Shown here: in pieces, positions 1 through 8,138 of the stretch
Numbering within the stretch: position 1 is the first letter of the stretch
Layout: each line of letters opens with the position of its first letter
NCBI RefSeq assembly: GCF_042685645.1
Contig: NZ_JBHUNX010000001.1
Coordinates: forward strand, 3,224,001 to 3,288,000
Source of the DNA: Salininema proteolyticum
GTDB taxonomy: Bacteria > Actinomycetota > Actinomycetes > Mycobacteriales > Micromonosporaceae
DNA: 64,000 bases
Direction: 5' to 3'
Translations under genes and position numbers: made by a program
Notes under the pieces: generated by a model
Databases searched by the model: none
Seen by the model: only the letters and a program-made list of their open reading frames with translations
What the model was told of the DNA's origin: nothing

Positions 1-564
1 TCCGGTGGCGCGTTTGGCGGCCGAGGTGGCGGCTGCGGCGGTGAGGAGGGCGGCGATGATGATGCCTCCGACGGCGAGCGGGAAGGCGGAGGCGGTGAAG
101 GCGGTCCCGTTGGGGTCGGTTTCGGCGGTGGGGACGACGTCGGTGGTTTCGAGCGGCATGTCGGCCTGCGCGGCGAGGCGTTCGCCGAGTCGGTCGAGGA
201 GGCCGGCCACGGCGGGTCCGGCGGCGGTGGCGGTCTGCACTTCGACGCCGTCGGGTCCGACGATGAGGGCGCCGTAGACTTCGCGTCGCTCTATGAGGTC
301 GCGGGTCTCGTCGGGGCCGTCGGCGGGGTGGAGGTCGGCGACGCCGTCGAGTTGTTCGGCGGCTTTGGCGGCGACGGGTTCGGGGGCGACCAGTGCGATC
401 GGGAGGTCGTGGGGTTCGCTTTTGGAGGCGGGGAGGGCGAAGGCCGTCAGGAGGACGGCGAGGAGGAGCGGGGCCCCGAGGAGGGCGGGTAGTAGTCGGT
501 CGGGTGTGCGCCGGTCGGGCTCCCGGGTGGGGGCTTCGGTCGGGGCGGTGTCCGTTCGGGTCAT
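1..564 (-). CDS. Membrane protein, YhgE/Pip or ABC-2 permease-like (partial, N-terminal 188 residues)
   Basis: The reading frame opens at ATG 564 and runs off the left edge without a stop, so only the N-terminal part is present. It starts with a charged cytoplasmic tail, then a membrane segment near residues 25-44, a long hydrophilic outer region of roughly 110 residues, and a second hydrophobic segment near residues 160-178. This layout (one helix, a large extracellular domain, then a helix bundle) is typical of YhgE/Pip-like and ABC-2-type membrane proteins, often drug- or toxin-export related. It is divergent from a TetR gene with a paired operator between them, so it is probably the TetR target. 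The family assignment is inference because the diagnostic C-terminal bundle lies outside the window. Confidence 0.6.
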   Translation of the reverse strand, partial: MTRTDTAPTEAPTREPDRRTPDRLLPALLGAPLLLAVLLTAFALPASKSEPHDLPIALVAPEPVAAKAAEQLDGVADLHPADGPDETRDLIERREVYGALIVGPDGVEVQTATAAGPAVAGLLDRLGERLAAQADMPLETTDVVPTAETDPNGTAFTASAFPLAVGGIIIAALLTAAAATSAAKRATG

Positions 565-576
565 GATGCACCTCGA

Positions 577-637
577 TAAGAGACGATGCGTTCGCTATTG
601 TCGTCAGCGTATCATGTAAGGAACGGTACGTCTCTTA
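577..637. promoter_or_regulatory. Paired operator between divergent membrane gene and TetR gene
   Basis: Two inverted arms face each other: TAAGAGACGATGCGTTC at 577-593 and GAACGGTACGTCTCTTA at 621-637. They match at 14 of 17 positions as reverse complements. Each arm contains a small ACGnnnCGT dyad (583-591 and 623-631). Such doubled sites between a TetR gene and its divergent target are the usual autoregulatory arrangement. The binding protein is inferred from position only. Confidence 0.55.
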
Positions 638-651
638 GGGGAGGTAGGGTC

Positions 652-1260
652 TTGACGGAATCCGGTACGCGCCGCCGGGGAGCGGCACTGGAATCGGCCA
701 TCTTCCAGGCAGTCTGGGACGAGGTGTCCGAGGGCGGCTACACGCGCCTGTCCATCGAGAGCGTCGCGCGGCGCGCGGGCACGGGCAAAGCGGTGCTCTA
801 CCGGCGCTGGGACGGCCGCGTCCCGCTGGTCCTAGCGGCGGTCCAGGACAATCTGCCGCGCCAGGAGGACCTCGCCGACACCGGGGACCTCCGCGACGAC
901 CTGGTCAAGCTGCTGGAGGCCGGGGCGGAGAGGGTCATGACCGTGGGCCCCCGGATCATCATCGGGCTGCTCTCGGAGATCTTGGACCAGGAGGGAGTGG
1001 ACGGCGAGCACTTCGCCCTTCTGAACGACACGATCCTCAAGCACCTGCGCTCGCTGCTCGACGTGGTCTACGAGCGGGCGGAGTCCCGCGGAGAGCTCGA
1101 CCGGTCGGCGATGAGCGACCAGATCGCCACCCTGCCGCTGGACATCGTGCGTTCCCACGTGCTCATGCAGCGCCCGGTGACGAAGGACTTCCTCGCCGAG
1201 ATCGTCGACGACATCGTCATGCCGGTCCTGCGCTCCCGGTGCGCTCCAGGCCGGCGATGA
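652..1260 (+). CDS. TetR/AcrR family transcriptional regulator
   Basis: A 202-residue protein with an N-terminal TetR helix-turn-helix around residues 30-58 (Ser-Ile-Glu-Ser-Val-Ala, then Gly-Lys-Ala-Val-Leu-Tyr-Arg-Arg-Trp) and a ligand-binding C-terminal half. The start is set at TTG 652 because a strong Shine-Dalgarno GGGGAGGT (638-645) lies 6 nt upstream; an in-frame ATG at 586 falls inside the operator and has no ribosome site. It is divergent from the membrane protein gene ending at 564 and probably represses it and itself through the paired site at 577-637. Its last 44 bases overlap the convergent TetR gene at 1217-2014. The ligand is unknown. Confidence 0.85.
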   Translation: MTESGTRRRGAALESAIFQAVWDEVSEGGYTRLSIESVARRAGTGKAVLYRRWDGRVPLVLAAVQDNLPRQEDLADTGDLRDDLVKLLEAGAERVMTVGPRIIIGLLSEILDQEGVDGEHFALLNDTILKHLRSLLDVVYERAESRGELDRSAMSDQIATLPLDIVRSHVLMQRPVTKDFLAEIVDDIVMPVLRSRCAPGRR

Positions 1261-2014
1261 GCGTGCGGAGCGAATGCAGGACGATGGAGTCCAGGTCGCC
1301 GTAGACGGCCGGGGACTGGTGCAGGAGCGCCCGGGCGACGTCGGGAGCCCGGTGGTCGGCCAGGATTCCGACGATCGACTCGAGCTCCGACTCCGGGAGG
1401 TCCTCCGCCGACGGCGACTCGGACACCGGCAGGAGCGCCAGCCCCTGCACCAGTCCCGTGACGGCCAGGAAGGTCGGCAGGAAGTCCGGCTCGCCGGGGA
1501 CGCGCGCGATGGACCGGTGGTAGCGGTCCATGAGGTCGACCAGCGCGGGGCTGAAGGGCGGCCGCATGCGGGCCAGGATCGCGAGCACCCAGGGCCGTCG
1601 GCGGTAGAGGCGCCATTCGGTCCAGGCGACGGCCTCCAGGTCCTCGCTCCAGGTCTCCCTGCGGTCGGGCCACGCGACGGCGCCGAGCTCGTACTCGGCC
1701 ATCGCCGCGAGGAGCGCGTTGCGGTTGGGGAAGCGCCGGTAGAGTCCGGCGGTGGCCGTTCCCAGTGCGGTGGCGAGTCCGCGCATGGTCAACCCGGCCA
1801 GGCCCTCGGAGTTGGCGATTTCTATGGCGGCGCGGACGACGGCCACCTCGGTGAGCCTTCCGGGCGGCGCGGCGACCGGAGCGACGGCGGACTCCGACTT
1901 GCGGCGCCGGTAGGCCCTCGCCTGGCAGGCGCGGGAGCAGTAGCGGCGCGGACGTCCGGTGGCGGCGGCCGGCAGCGCCGTCCCGCACACCGCGCAGGAG
2001 CCCGGTTTCGTCAC
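1217..2014 (-). CDS. TetR family regulator with N-terminal Cys (zinc-ribbon-like) motif
   Basis: A 265-residue protein in two parts. Residues 1-38 carry Cys7, Cys10, Cys26 and Cys30 (CxxC, 15 residues, CxxxC) followed by an Arg-rich stretch, which looks like a small zinc-binding knuckle. Residues about 55-105 form a TetR helix-turn-helix (LTMRGLATALG, then AGLYRRFPNRNAL), and the remainder is a TetR C-terminal ligand domain. The start is GTG 2014, with no obvious Shine-Dalgarno. It is divergent from a GNAT gene at 2114, with a GAAC-acc-GTTC dyad between them that is a plausible operator. The 3' end overlaps the convergent TetR gene by 44 bp. Metal binding is inferred from Cys spacing only. 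Confidence 0.85.
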   Translation of the reverse strand: MTKPGSCAVCGTALPAAATGRPRRYCSRACQARAYRRRKSESAVAPVAAPPGRLTEVAVVRAAIEIANSEGLAGLTMRGLATALGTATAGLYRRFPNRNALLAAMAEYELGAVAWPDRRETWSEDLEAVAWTEWRLYRRRPWVLAILARMRPPFSPALVDLMDRYHRSIARVPGEPDFLPTFLAVTGLVQGLALLPVSESPSAEDLPESELESIVGILADHRAPDVARALLHQSPAVYGDLDSIVLHSLRTLIAGLERTGSAGPA

Positions 2015-2080
2015 GCGGCCTCATCCGTGACGAAAGGCTTAACTCCGGTGGGCCGCTCTGCTTTCATGGAATCCAGACTA

Positions 2081-2091
2081 GAACACCGTTC
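2081..2091. promoter_or_regulatory. Candidate TetR operator
   Basis: GAACACCGTTC is an inverted repeat (GAAC, 3-nt spacer, GTTC) in the divergent intergenic region, 23 nt before the GNAT start. The TAGAACA...TGTTCTA type of dyad is common for actinobacterial TetR proteins. Assignment to the Cys-motif TetR is by position. Confidence 0.35.
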
Positions 2092-2113
2092 ACCAACGAG
2101 CAAAGGGAACACC

Positions 2114-2734
2114 ATGAACCAGCCTTTCACCGTCCGCCGCGCCGGGGCCGACGACGCCGACGGGATCATCGGCGTCTACCGCCGCTCGTCCTCCGACGAG
2201 GTCGTCAACGACTGGATCTTCGGCGACTCCCCGGAGGTCTACGCCGCCTACATCGAGCAGCACATGCCCGGCCATGTAGCCAAGGTCCTCGCTCGCGACG
2301 AGGTGTGGGTCGCGGCGCGAGACGGCGAGATCGCCTGCGTCGCGGTCATGAGCCACGTCGGAGACCGCGAGCCGTTCGAACAGGACGCCCGGGATACGGC
2401 CGAGGCGGCCGAGGCCATGCCGGACGTCCCCGCCCTGCAAAGGGCGGCACGGGCCCTGCGCTTCATCGCCGACCACCAGCCGACCGGCCCGGAGCACCTC
2501 TACGTCGCCAATATCCTGACCGACCGGCGGCACCGCTCCCAAGGGGCGGGAGGCGCCCTCCTCGAGGCCGTCCTGGCCGACGCCGACGAGCGCGGACTGC
2601 CCGTCTACCTGGAGGCCAGCACCGAACGCTCGGCGAAGCTCTACACGCGCGTCGGATTCGCCGACACCGGCGAGCGGCTCCGGATCGCCGAGGACAGCCC
2701 CACGCTGATCCCCTGCTGGTACGGGCTGGGCTGA
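2114..2734 (+). CDS. GNAT family N-acetyltransferase
   Basis: A 206-residue acetyltransferase-fold protein. The acetyl-CoA pyrophosphate-binding loop is visible as Arg-Ser-Gln-Gly-Ala-Gly-Gly near residues 140-146, preceded by the beta-4 strand LYVANILTD, and the C-terminal YTRVGFADTGE is the usual closing motif. The start is ATG 2114 with AAAGGGAA 5 nt upstream; upstream in-frame codons lie antisense to the TetR gene and are discounted. It is divergently paired with that TetR gene, so it may be an inducible resistance or detoxification acetyltransferase, but the acceptor substrate cannot be read from the sequence. Confidence 0.85.
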   Translation: MNQPFTVRRAGADDADGIIGVYRRSSSDEVVNDWIFGDSPEVYAAYIEQHMPGHVAKVLARDEVWVAARDGEIACVAVMSHVGDREPFEQDARDTAEAAEAMPDVPALQRAARALRFIADHQPTGPEHLYVANILTDRRHRSQGAGGALLEAVLADADERGLPVYLEASTERSAKLYTRVGFADTGERLRIAEDSPTLIPCWYGLG

Positions 2735-2816
2735 GTCCGACACCTGTCCTGGTCCCGGGCCCTGGTAGGGTGTCGCTCCGCCCCGAAACCGCTTGTGCCC
2801 GGGATTAGGAGACCGC

Positions 2817-3626
2817 ATGGTCGACCCTCGTTTTCCCGTCAACGACCGCCGACGCGTCCTCGAGCAGTACGCCACCGGCGACGGGCTCGCCGCACGGCAG
2901 GCCATCTACCGCCACCGGGTGGGCCCGGCCGTGGACCTCGTCGGGACCGCCGGCGACCTCCTCGCCGACCACACCGCCGACGCGCCCTCCTCCCCGGCCG
3001 TCGCCGACATCGGCTGCGGCAACGGCCGGTACACCGAGTCCCTGCGCGAGCGCTTCCCCGCCGCGGAGGTCACCGCCGTGGACCTCTCCCCCGGCATCCT
3101 CGCCGACCTGGACGGCCCGAAGGTCGTCGCCGACGCCCAGGACCTGCCCTTCGCCGACGAGTCGCTCGACGCGGTCCTCGCGATGCACATGCTCTACCAC
3201 GTGCCCGACGTCGACAGGGCGCTCCGGGAGTTCTCCCGCGTCCTGCGCCCCGACGGCGTCCTGCTGGCCTCCACGATCGGCACCGACCACCTGGAGGAGA
3301 TCTGGGAGCTGTTCAGCGCCGCCGCCGGGACGGAGGTGCGGTTCGCCGACGCGGAGAACCACCCCTTCAACTCCGCCAACGCCGCCGACGTCCTGGGCGC
3401 GTCCTTCCCGCACGTCGAGTCCGTTCCCATGAACGGCGTGCTGGCCGTGCCCGACCCGGAGCCCGTCCTGGCCTACCTGGCCACGGCCCGGTCGTTCACC
3501 GCCTTCTCCGAGGCGGAGTTCGGCGAGATCCTGCTCGGGGTGGAGCGGGCGCTGAAGGACCACTTCCGGGTCGAAGAGACTCTGCGGGTGCGCACGTCGG
3601 CGGAGATGTACCGCTGCTGCCTTTGA
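2817..3626 (+). CDS. Class I SAM-dependent methyltransferase
   Basis: A 269-residue protein. Methyltransferase motif I is VADIGCGNGRY near residues 61-71, followed by the acidic ribose-binding position in VTAVDLS and a Methyltransf_11-type core (LPFADESLDAVLAMHMLYHVPD). The start is ATG 2817 with TAGGAGA 5-10 nt upstream. The gene stands alone, about 80 bp after the GNAT gene and followed by a hairpin terminator. The acceptor substrate is unknown; the small-molecule or quinone-type core makes protein or rRNA methylation less likely. Confidence 0.85.
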   Translation: MVDPRFPVNDRRRVLEQYATGDGLAARQAIYRHRVGPAVDLVGTAGDLLADHTADAPSSPAVADIGCGNGRYTESLRERFPAAEVTAVDLSPGILADLDGPKVVADAQDLPFADESLDAVLAMHMLYHVPDVDRALREFSRVLRPDGVLLASTIGTDHLEEIWELFSAAAGTEVRFADAENHPFNSANAADVLGASFPHVESVPMNGVLAVPDPEPVLAYLATARSFTAFSEAEFGEILLGVERALKDHFRVEETLRVRTSAEMYRCCL

Positions 3627-3633
3627 GGACGCG

Positions 3634-3667
3634 TCGTTTCCTCCCGCTTTCCGGTGGGAGGAAACGA
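3634..3667 (+). terminator. Hairpin terminator after the methyltransferase gene
   Basis: A perfect 12-bp stem (3634-3645 with 3656-3667) and a 10-nt loop begins 8 nt after the stop codon. There is no U-tract, as is common for terminators in high-GC actinobacteria. Confidence 0.7.
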
Positions 3668-3702
3668 TGTACGGATATCCACCCCGTGCGGGGCGTTCTT
3701 CG

Positions 3703-3780
3703 GTTAACCTCCTTGTCATTAGACGCCAAGGGCATTGCCCATGCACAGGCATGGACTAAGTCTATAGATGTCAATACGAT
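3703..3780 (+). promoter_or_regulatory. Candidate promoter with PHO-box-like repeat upstream of phoX-like gene
   Basis: Two 11-bp units at 3703-3713 (GTTAACCTCCT) and 3714-3724 (TGTCATTAGAC) loosely resemble the GTTCACC-type direct repeats bound by PhoP in Streptomyces. Downstream are TGGACT (3752-3757) and TACGAT (3775-3780) with 17-bp spacing, a plausible -35/-10 pair. PhoX-like genes are commonly phosphate regulated, which is the only reason to consider the PHO box; the match is weak. Confidence 0.3.
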
Positions 3781-3871
3781 GTTCTTTCCTGTTGGTCTTC
3801 CGTTCGCGTCGCCGTAGGGGGACGCGCCGATACTGACAGGCACACGTTGCCTGTGTTAAGGAGCAATCCGA

Positions 3872-5287
3872 ATGAATATCCACTCCGCCCGAGCGAACCG
3901 CCGCCGCCTCCTCCAGGGCACGGCCGCCGGGATCTTCGCCGTCGCCGCCATGGAGGGCCTCACCGTCCGGGCCGCCGAGGCGAAGAAGGGCCGCAAGCCC
4001 GGGAAACCGAAGGGCGACGGAGGCTACGGCCGCCTCACCCCCGTCACCCGCACCGACCCCGAGACGGGCTACGAGCAGACCCTGCACCTGCCCGAGGGAT
4101 TCGACTTCACCCTCTTCGGCCTGGCCGGGACCGCCCTGGGCGACGGCTTCACCACCCCGCTGGGCCACGACGGCATGGCCGCCTTCCCCGGCACCGAGCC
4201 CGGCACCGTCCGCCTGGTCCGCAACCACGAGGAGCGCACCGACCACGGCTCCACCACCCCCTCCGGCGCCCCCGAGGACCGCTACGACGAGGACGGCGCG
4301 GGCGGCACCACCACCCTCGTCGTGCGCACCGACTGCGGAACCCCCGAACTGCTCCAGACCTGGACCTCGCTGGCGGGCACCATCGTCAACTGCGCCGGAG
4401 GGCCGACCCCGTGGGGCACGTGGCTCTCCTGCGAGGAGACCACCTCCGGCCCGGGCGAGGGCTGGGCCGAGGACCACGGCTACATCTTCGAGGTCCCCGC
4501 CGACCAGGACTCCCCCGTCGTCCCGGTCCCGCTCAAGGAGATGGGCCGCTTCGTCCACGAGGCCGTCGCCGTCGACCCCGCGACGTCGATCGTCTACGAG
4601 ACCGAGGACCGCGGCACCGCCGGCTTCTACCGCTTCGTCCCGAACTCGCCCGAAGTCCTCGCCGACGGCGGCCGGCTCCAGATGCTCAAGGTCCGCGACG
4701 AGTGGCAGTACGACACGCGCACCGGCCAAGAGCCCCGGGAGGGCCTCCCCGTCGAGTGGGTCGACATCGCCGACCCCGACCCGGCCGACGCCGAGGACGA
4801 CGCGCTGGCCGTCTACAAACAGGGCCACGGGCTGGGCGCGGCGACCTTCGGCCGCCTGGAGGGGTGCTGGTGGGGCGAGGGCGCCGTCTACATCTCCTCC
4901 ACCAACGGCGGCGACGCCGGCGAGGGCCAGGTCTGGGAGTACCGCCCGGGCGAGGACGGCGACACGCTCACGCTCGTCTTCGAGTCCCCGAACGCCAAGA
5001 CCCTGTCCTTCCCCGACAACATCACCGTCACCCCCTCGGGCAACCTGATCGTCTGCGAGGACACCTCCCGCTCCAAGCCCGCCCTGCGCGGCATCACCCA
5101 GGACGGGACGGCCTTCCCCTTCTGCGTCGACCCCGGCGACGACGAGTGGTGCGGGGCGACGTTCTCCCCCGACGGGGAGATCCTCTTCGCCAACCTGCAG
5201 GGATCCACCTCCGGCGACCCCGCGAACCCCGGCACCCCCGGACGCACGATCGCGATCTGGGGACCGTGGGAGGACGGCGTCCTCTGA
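3872..5287 (+). CDS. PhoX-like (DUF839) secreted phosphatase, Tat-exported
   Basis: A 471-residue protein with a twin-arginine signal peptide: Arg-Arg-Arg-Leu-Leu at residues 11-15, a short hydrophobic stretch and Ala-X-Ala near residues 33-36. The mature part is DUF839/PhoX-like: VRNHEERTDHG, an NCAGGPTPWGTWLSCEET block and the terminal FSPDGEILFANLQG motif of this beta-propeller family, which in characterised members is a calcium/iron alkaline phosphatase. The start is ATG 3872 with AAGGAG 8 nt upstream. It sits alone between two terminators. Function outside the cell in phosphate release is inferred from the family; this paralog could also hydrolyse other phosphoesters. Confidence 0.8.
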   Translation: MNIHSARANRRRLLQGTAAGIFAVAAMEGLTVRAAEAKKGRKPGKPKGDGGYGRLTPVTRTDPETGYEQTLHLPEGFDFTLFGLAGTALGDGFTTPLGHDGMAAFPGTEPGTVRLVRNHEERTDHGSTTPSGAPEDRYDEDGAGGTTTLVVRTDCGTPELLQTWTSLAGTIVNCAGGPTPWGTWLSCEETTSGPGEGWAEDHGYIFEVPADQDSPVVPVPLKEMGRFVHEAVAVDPATSIVYETEDRGTAGFYRFVPNSPEVLADGGRLQMLKVRDEWQYDTRTGQEPREGLPVEWVDIADPDPADAEDDALAVYKQGHGLGAATFGRLEGCWWGEGAVYISSTNGGDAGEGQVWEYRPGEDGDTLTLVFESPNAKTLSFPDNITVTPSGNLIVCEDTSRSKPALRGITQDGTAFPFCVDPGDDEWCGATFSPDGEILFANLQGSTSGDPANPGTPGRTIAIWGPWEDGVL

Positions 5288-5305
5288 CCCGCGCTCCCGG
5301 CCCGA

Positions 5306-5343
5306 GGTGCGCGGCGGGCTTGCTGCTTCCCCCGCCGCGCACC
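5306..5343 (+). terminator. Hairpin terminator after phoX-like gene
   Basis: A perfect 13-bp stem (5306-5318 with 5331-5343) and a 12-nt loop, 18 nt after the phoX-like stop. Confidence 0.7.
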
Positions 5344-5354
5344 GCCCGACGCCC

Positions 5355-5380
5355 CCGTGGTGGGGCTATCCCCACCACGG
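5355..5380. terminator. Second hairpin before the histidine kinase gene
   Basis: An 11-bp perfect stem (5355-5365 with 5370-5380) with a 4-nt loop, immediately after the previous hairpin. It could be a backup terminator or a structure near the kinase promoter; TAAGGT at 5422-5427 is a candidate -10 for the kinase. Confidence 0.45.
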
Positions 5381-5434
5381 AGAAACCGGTGTACCGCATG
5401 GCCTGCGAGAGCGCCCGACCCTAAGGTTGAGGAC

Positions 5435-6700
5435 ATGGAAAGCACAATGCGGCGACTGCGCCGGGACAGCGTCTACAACCTGGCCTCGTTCCCCGTGTCC
5501 CTGGCCGCCTTCATCACCCTCCTCGTCCTCACCGTCGTCGGAGTCGCCACCGCCATCATCTGGATCGGCGTGCCCGTCCTGGCCGCCGGGCTGCTGGCCT
5601 CGCGCGGTTTCCGCATCGCCGAGCTGTCCCTCGGCGCCCCCGCCTTCACCCGGCCCACCCCGCGGATCTCCTACTCCCGCCCGCCGGAGGGCGCCGGGCC
5701 CCTGCGCCGCATGGTCCAGCCGATCTTCGACGCCCAGTCCTGGCTCAACGTCCTGTGGGCGATCATCAACCTGCCCCTGGCCATCTTCGGCTTCGTCATC
5801 ACCGTCGTCTGGTGGTCCGTCACCGTCGCCGCGCTCCTGTGGCCGGCCTACGACTGGATCATCGTGGCGACCACCGGCGCGGTCGACGAGCAGGGCATCG
5901 CCTACGCCTCCCGGTTCCTCGGCCTCGGCGACAGCTACCTCGCCCAGTCGGCCGTCGCCGTCGCCGGCGGCCTCGTCTTCGCCCTGACCCTGCCCTACGT
6001 CATGCGGACCACCGCCCTCATCCAGGGCTCCATGGCCCAGGGCATGCTCAACGCCACCGCGCACTTCACCCAGCGCATCAGCGACCTCTCCGAGTCCCGC
6101 GCCGCCGCCCAGTCGGCCGAGTCGGAGGCCCTGCGCCGCATCGAGCGCGACATCCACGACGGGCCGCAGCAGCAGCTGGTCAACCTCGGCATGGAGCTGG
6201 CCCGGGTCAAGCGCCAGATGGACCGCGACCCCGAGGCCGCCCGCGAGACCCTGGACACCGCCATCGACCAGACCCGGTTGACCATCGACGAACTGCGCAG
6301 CCTCTCCCGCGGCATCGCCCCGCCGGTCCTCGCCGACCGCGGCCTGCCCTCGGCGATCGAGGCCCTGGCGGCCCGCTCGATGATCCCCGTGGCCGTCGAC
6401 GCCGACATCGCGGGCCGTTACCCCAGCCAGGTGGAGAACACCGTGTACTTCGTCATCGCCGAGTCGCTGGCCAACGCCGCCAAGCACTCCCGAGCCACCC
6501 AGATCTCCGTCGTCGTCCGGGACGACGCGACGACCATGGCGGTGTGCGTGACCGACAACGGGATCGGTGGAGCGAACCTCTCCAAGGGACACGGTCTGGC
6601 GGGCCTCGCCGAGAGGGTAAAGTCGGTGGAGGGCCAACTGTCCGTCGACTCCCCCGAGGGGGGTCCCACCGTCGTAGTCGCCGAGGTTCCATGCGCATAG
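5435..6700 (+). CDS. Sensor histidine kinase, NarL/DesK class
   Basis: A 421-residue membrane kinase. The N-terminal half is hydrophobic, with paired membrane helices near residues 15-55, 105-145 and 170-195, resembling the actinobacterial Sensor domain. The HisKA_3 dimerisation box is ERDIHDGPQQQL with the phospho-acceptor His near residue 241, and the ATP-binding region carries VIAESLANAAKHS (N-box), DNGIGG and GHGLAGLAERV. The start is ATG 5435 with GAGGAC just upstream; TAAGGT at 5422-5427 is close enough that the message could be nearly leaderless. Its stop overlaps the response regulator start by 10 nt, so the two are co-translated. The stimulus is unknown, but this class often senses cell-envelope stress. 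Confidence 0.9.
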   Translation: MESTMRRLRRDSVYNLASFPVSLAAFITLLVLTVVGVATAIIWIGVPVLAAGLLASRGFRIAELSLGAPAFTRPTPRISYSRPPEGAGPLRRMVQPIFDAQSWLNVLWAIINLPLAIFGFVITVVWWSVTVAALLWPAYDWIIVATTGAVDEQGIAYASRFLGLGDSYLAQSAVAVAGGLVFALTLPYVMRTTALIQGSMAQGMLNATAHFTQRISDLSESRAAAQSAESEALRRIERDIHDGPQQQLVNLGMELARVKRQMDRDPEAARETLDTAIDQTRLTIDELRSLSRGIAPPVLADRGLPSAIEALAARSMIPVAVDADIAGRYPSQVENTVYFVIAESLANAAKHSRATQISVVVRDDATTMAVCVTDNGIGGANLSKGHGLAGLAERVKSVEGQLSVDSPEGGPTVVVAEVPCA

Positions 6701-7329
6701 TCATCGCCGACGACGCCGTGCTCATCCGCACCGGCATCGTCAAACTCCTGGAGGAGTTCGGCCACGAGGTCGTGGCCGAGACCGCCGACGCCGCCTCCCT
6801 CGTGGAGGCGGTCGCGGCGCACCGCCCCGACGTGTCCATCATCGACGTGCGCATGCCGCCGTCCTTCGTCGACGAGGGCCTGCGCGCCGCCCTCGAGATC
6901 CGCGAGAGCACCCCGGGCGCCCCCGTGCTCATCCTCTCCCAGTACGTCGAGCTCTCCTACGCCCAGGACCTGGTCGCCGGGTCCAAGGGAGGCGTGGGGT
7001 ACCTGCTCAAGGAGCGGGTCATCTCCGCCGACGACTTCATGGACGCCCTCGAACGGGTCGCCGTCGGCGGCACCGTCTTCGACCCGCAGGTCATCTCCCA
7101 GCTCATGACGCGCCGCCGCGAGCCCCTCGAGGACCTCACCGTGCGCGAGCGCGAGGTCCTGGGGCTGATGGCGGAGGGCTACGCCAACAAGGCGATCGCC
7201 GCCAAGCTGTTCGTCTCCGACGGCGCGGTGGAGAAGCACATCCGCAACATCTTCACCAAGCTCGGTCTCACCGCGGCGGGCGACCAGCACCGCCGGGTCA
7301 AGGCGGTGCTGGCCTTCCTCAAAGCGTGA
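6691..7329 (+). CDS. NarL/LuxR-family response regulator
   Basis: A 212-residue two-domain regulator. The receiver domain shows the acidic pair Asp7-Asp8, the phosphorylation site Asp52 (IIDVRMPP) and the conserved Lys in GYLLKE. The C-terminal LuxR-type helix-turn-helix is LTVREREVLGLMAEGYANKA through VEKHIRNIFTKLGL. The start is ATG 6691, inside the last codons of the kinase gene (10-nt overlap), which indicates a dedicated two-component pair. Target genes are not evident; the downstream SDR has its own promoter, so it may or may not belong to the regulon. Confidence 0.92.
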   Translation: MRIVIADDAVLIRTGIVKLLEEFGHEVVAETADAASLVEAVAAHRPDVSIIDVRMPPSFVDEGLRAALEIRESTPGAPVLILSQYVELSYAQDLVAGSKGGVGYLLKERVISADDFMDALERVAVGGTVFDPQVISQLMTRRREPLEDLTVREREVLGLMAEGYANKAIAAKLFVSDGAVEKHIRNIFTKLGLTAAGDQHRRVKAVLAFLKA

Positions 7330-7337
7330 GAACGGTT

Positions 7338-7366
7338 TTGACGCGGGAGGGCGGCGCGCCTATGAT
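7338..7366 (+). promoter_or_regulatory. Promoter of the SDR gene
   Basis: TTGACG (7338-7343) and TATGAT (7361-7366) are separated by 17 bp, close to the housekeeping sigma consensus. It lies in the 68-bp gap after the response regulator, so the SDR can be transcribed independently. Confidence 0.65.
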
Positions 7367-7397
7367 GTCGGCGCACGCTCTGTAGAAAGGTCCCACC

Positions 7398-8111
7398 ATG
7401 GCTCACACCGTAGTCACCGGCGGCGGAACCGGTATCGGCCGCGCCATCGCCCACGCCTTCGCCGAGAGGGGCGACAGCCTCACGCTCGTGGGGCGCCGCG
7501 AGGAGAAGCTCGCGGAGGTCGCCGCCGAGCTGCCGGGCACGGCTGTCGACTGCGTCCCGGCCGACCTGACCACTCCCGAGGGAGTCGGGGCCGTCGCCGG
7601 ATCCCTGACGGACGGGACGGTCGACGTGCTGGTCAACAATGCCGGGGGCCTGATCGACGACGAGTACGACCCGAAGGGCGCCGAGGGCGTCCGCCGGATG
7701 ATCGACTTGAACCTGACCTCGGCGGTCCTCCTGACCGAGGCGCTGTGGGAGAACCTGGCGCGGCCGGGCGGGCGCGTCGTCAACCTCAGCTCCCTGGCCG
7801 CGCAGCGCGGCAACGGGCTCTACGGGGCGGCCAAGGCCGGCGTCATCGGCTGGTCGACCGGGGTGGCGCGCAAGGGCGGCCCAGAGGGGATCACCGCCAA
7901 CACGATCGCTCCAGGGTACATCATGGACACGGAGTTCTTCGAGGGAGGCAGGGCGCCCCACCACGACCGGCTGATCGAGGAGACGCTGTTGAAGAAGGCG
8001 GGCGAGCCCGCCCACATCGCCGCGACGGCCGTGTTCCTCGCGTCGGAGGGCGCCGGCCTCATCACCGGTCAGACCATCGCCGTCAACGGCGGTTCCTACA
8101 TCCACTACTAG
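7398..8111 (+). CDS. Short-chain dehydrogenase/reductase (SDR)
   Basis: A 237-residue classical SDR of the FabG-like type. Visible motifs are the cofactor loop TGGGTGIG (residues 7-14), a basic pair Arg-Arg after beta-2 (VGRREEK) suggesting NADP(H), NNAGG near residues 79-83, catalytic Ser131/132 (NLSSLAA), and Tyr142-xxx-Lys146. Near the C terminus is the usual TGQTIAVNGG. The start is ATG 7398 with AGAAAGG 7 nt upstream and a good promoter at 7338-7366. The substrate cannot be predicted. A tiny membrane-protein gene follows 27 bp downstream and probably shares the transcript. Confidence 0.9.
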   Translation: MAHTVVTGGGTGIGRAIAHAFAERGDSLTLVGRREEKLAEVAAELPGTAVDCVPADLTTPEGVGAVAGSLTDGTVDVLVNNAGGLIDDEYDPKGAEGVRRMIDLNLTSAVLLTEALWENLARPGGRVVNLSSLAAQRGNGLYGAAKAGVIGWSTGVARKGGPEGITANTIAPGYIMDTEFFEGGRAPHHDRLIEETLLKKAGEPAHIAATAVFLASEGAGLITGQTIAVNGGSYIHY

Positions 8112-8138
8112 GGCGCGGTGGACGGCGGAGGCTACCGT

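Noticed and set aside
1274..2113. N-terminal extension of the first GNAT protein
   Set aside because: The extension is antisense to the TetR gene; the real start has its own ribosome site at 2114.
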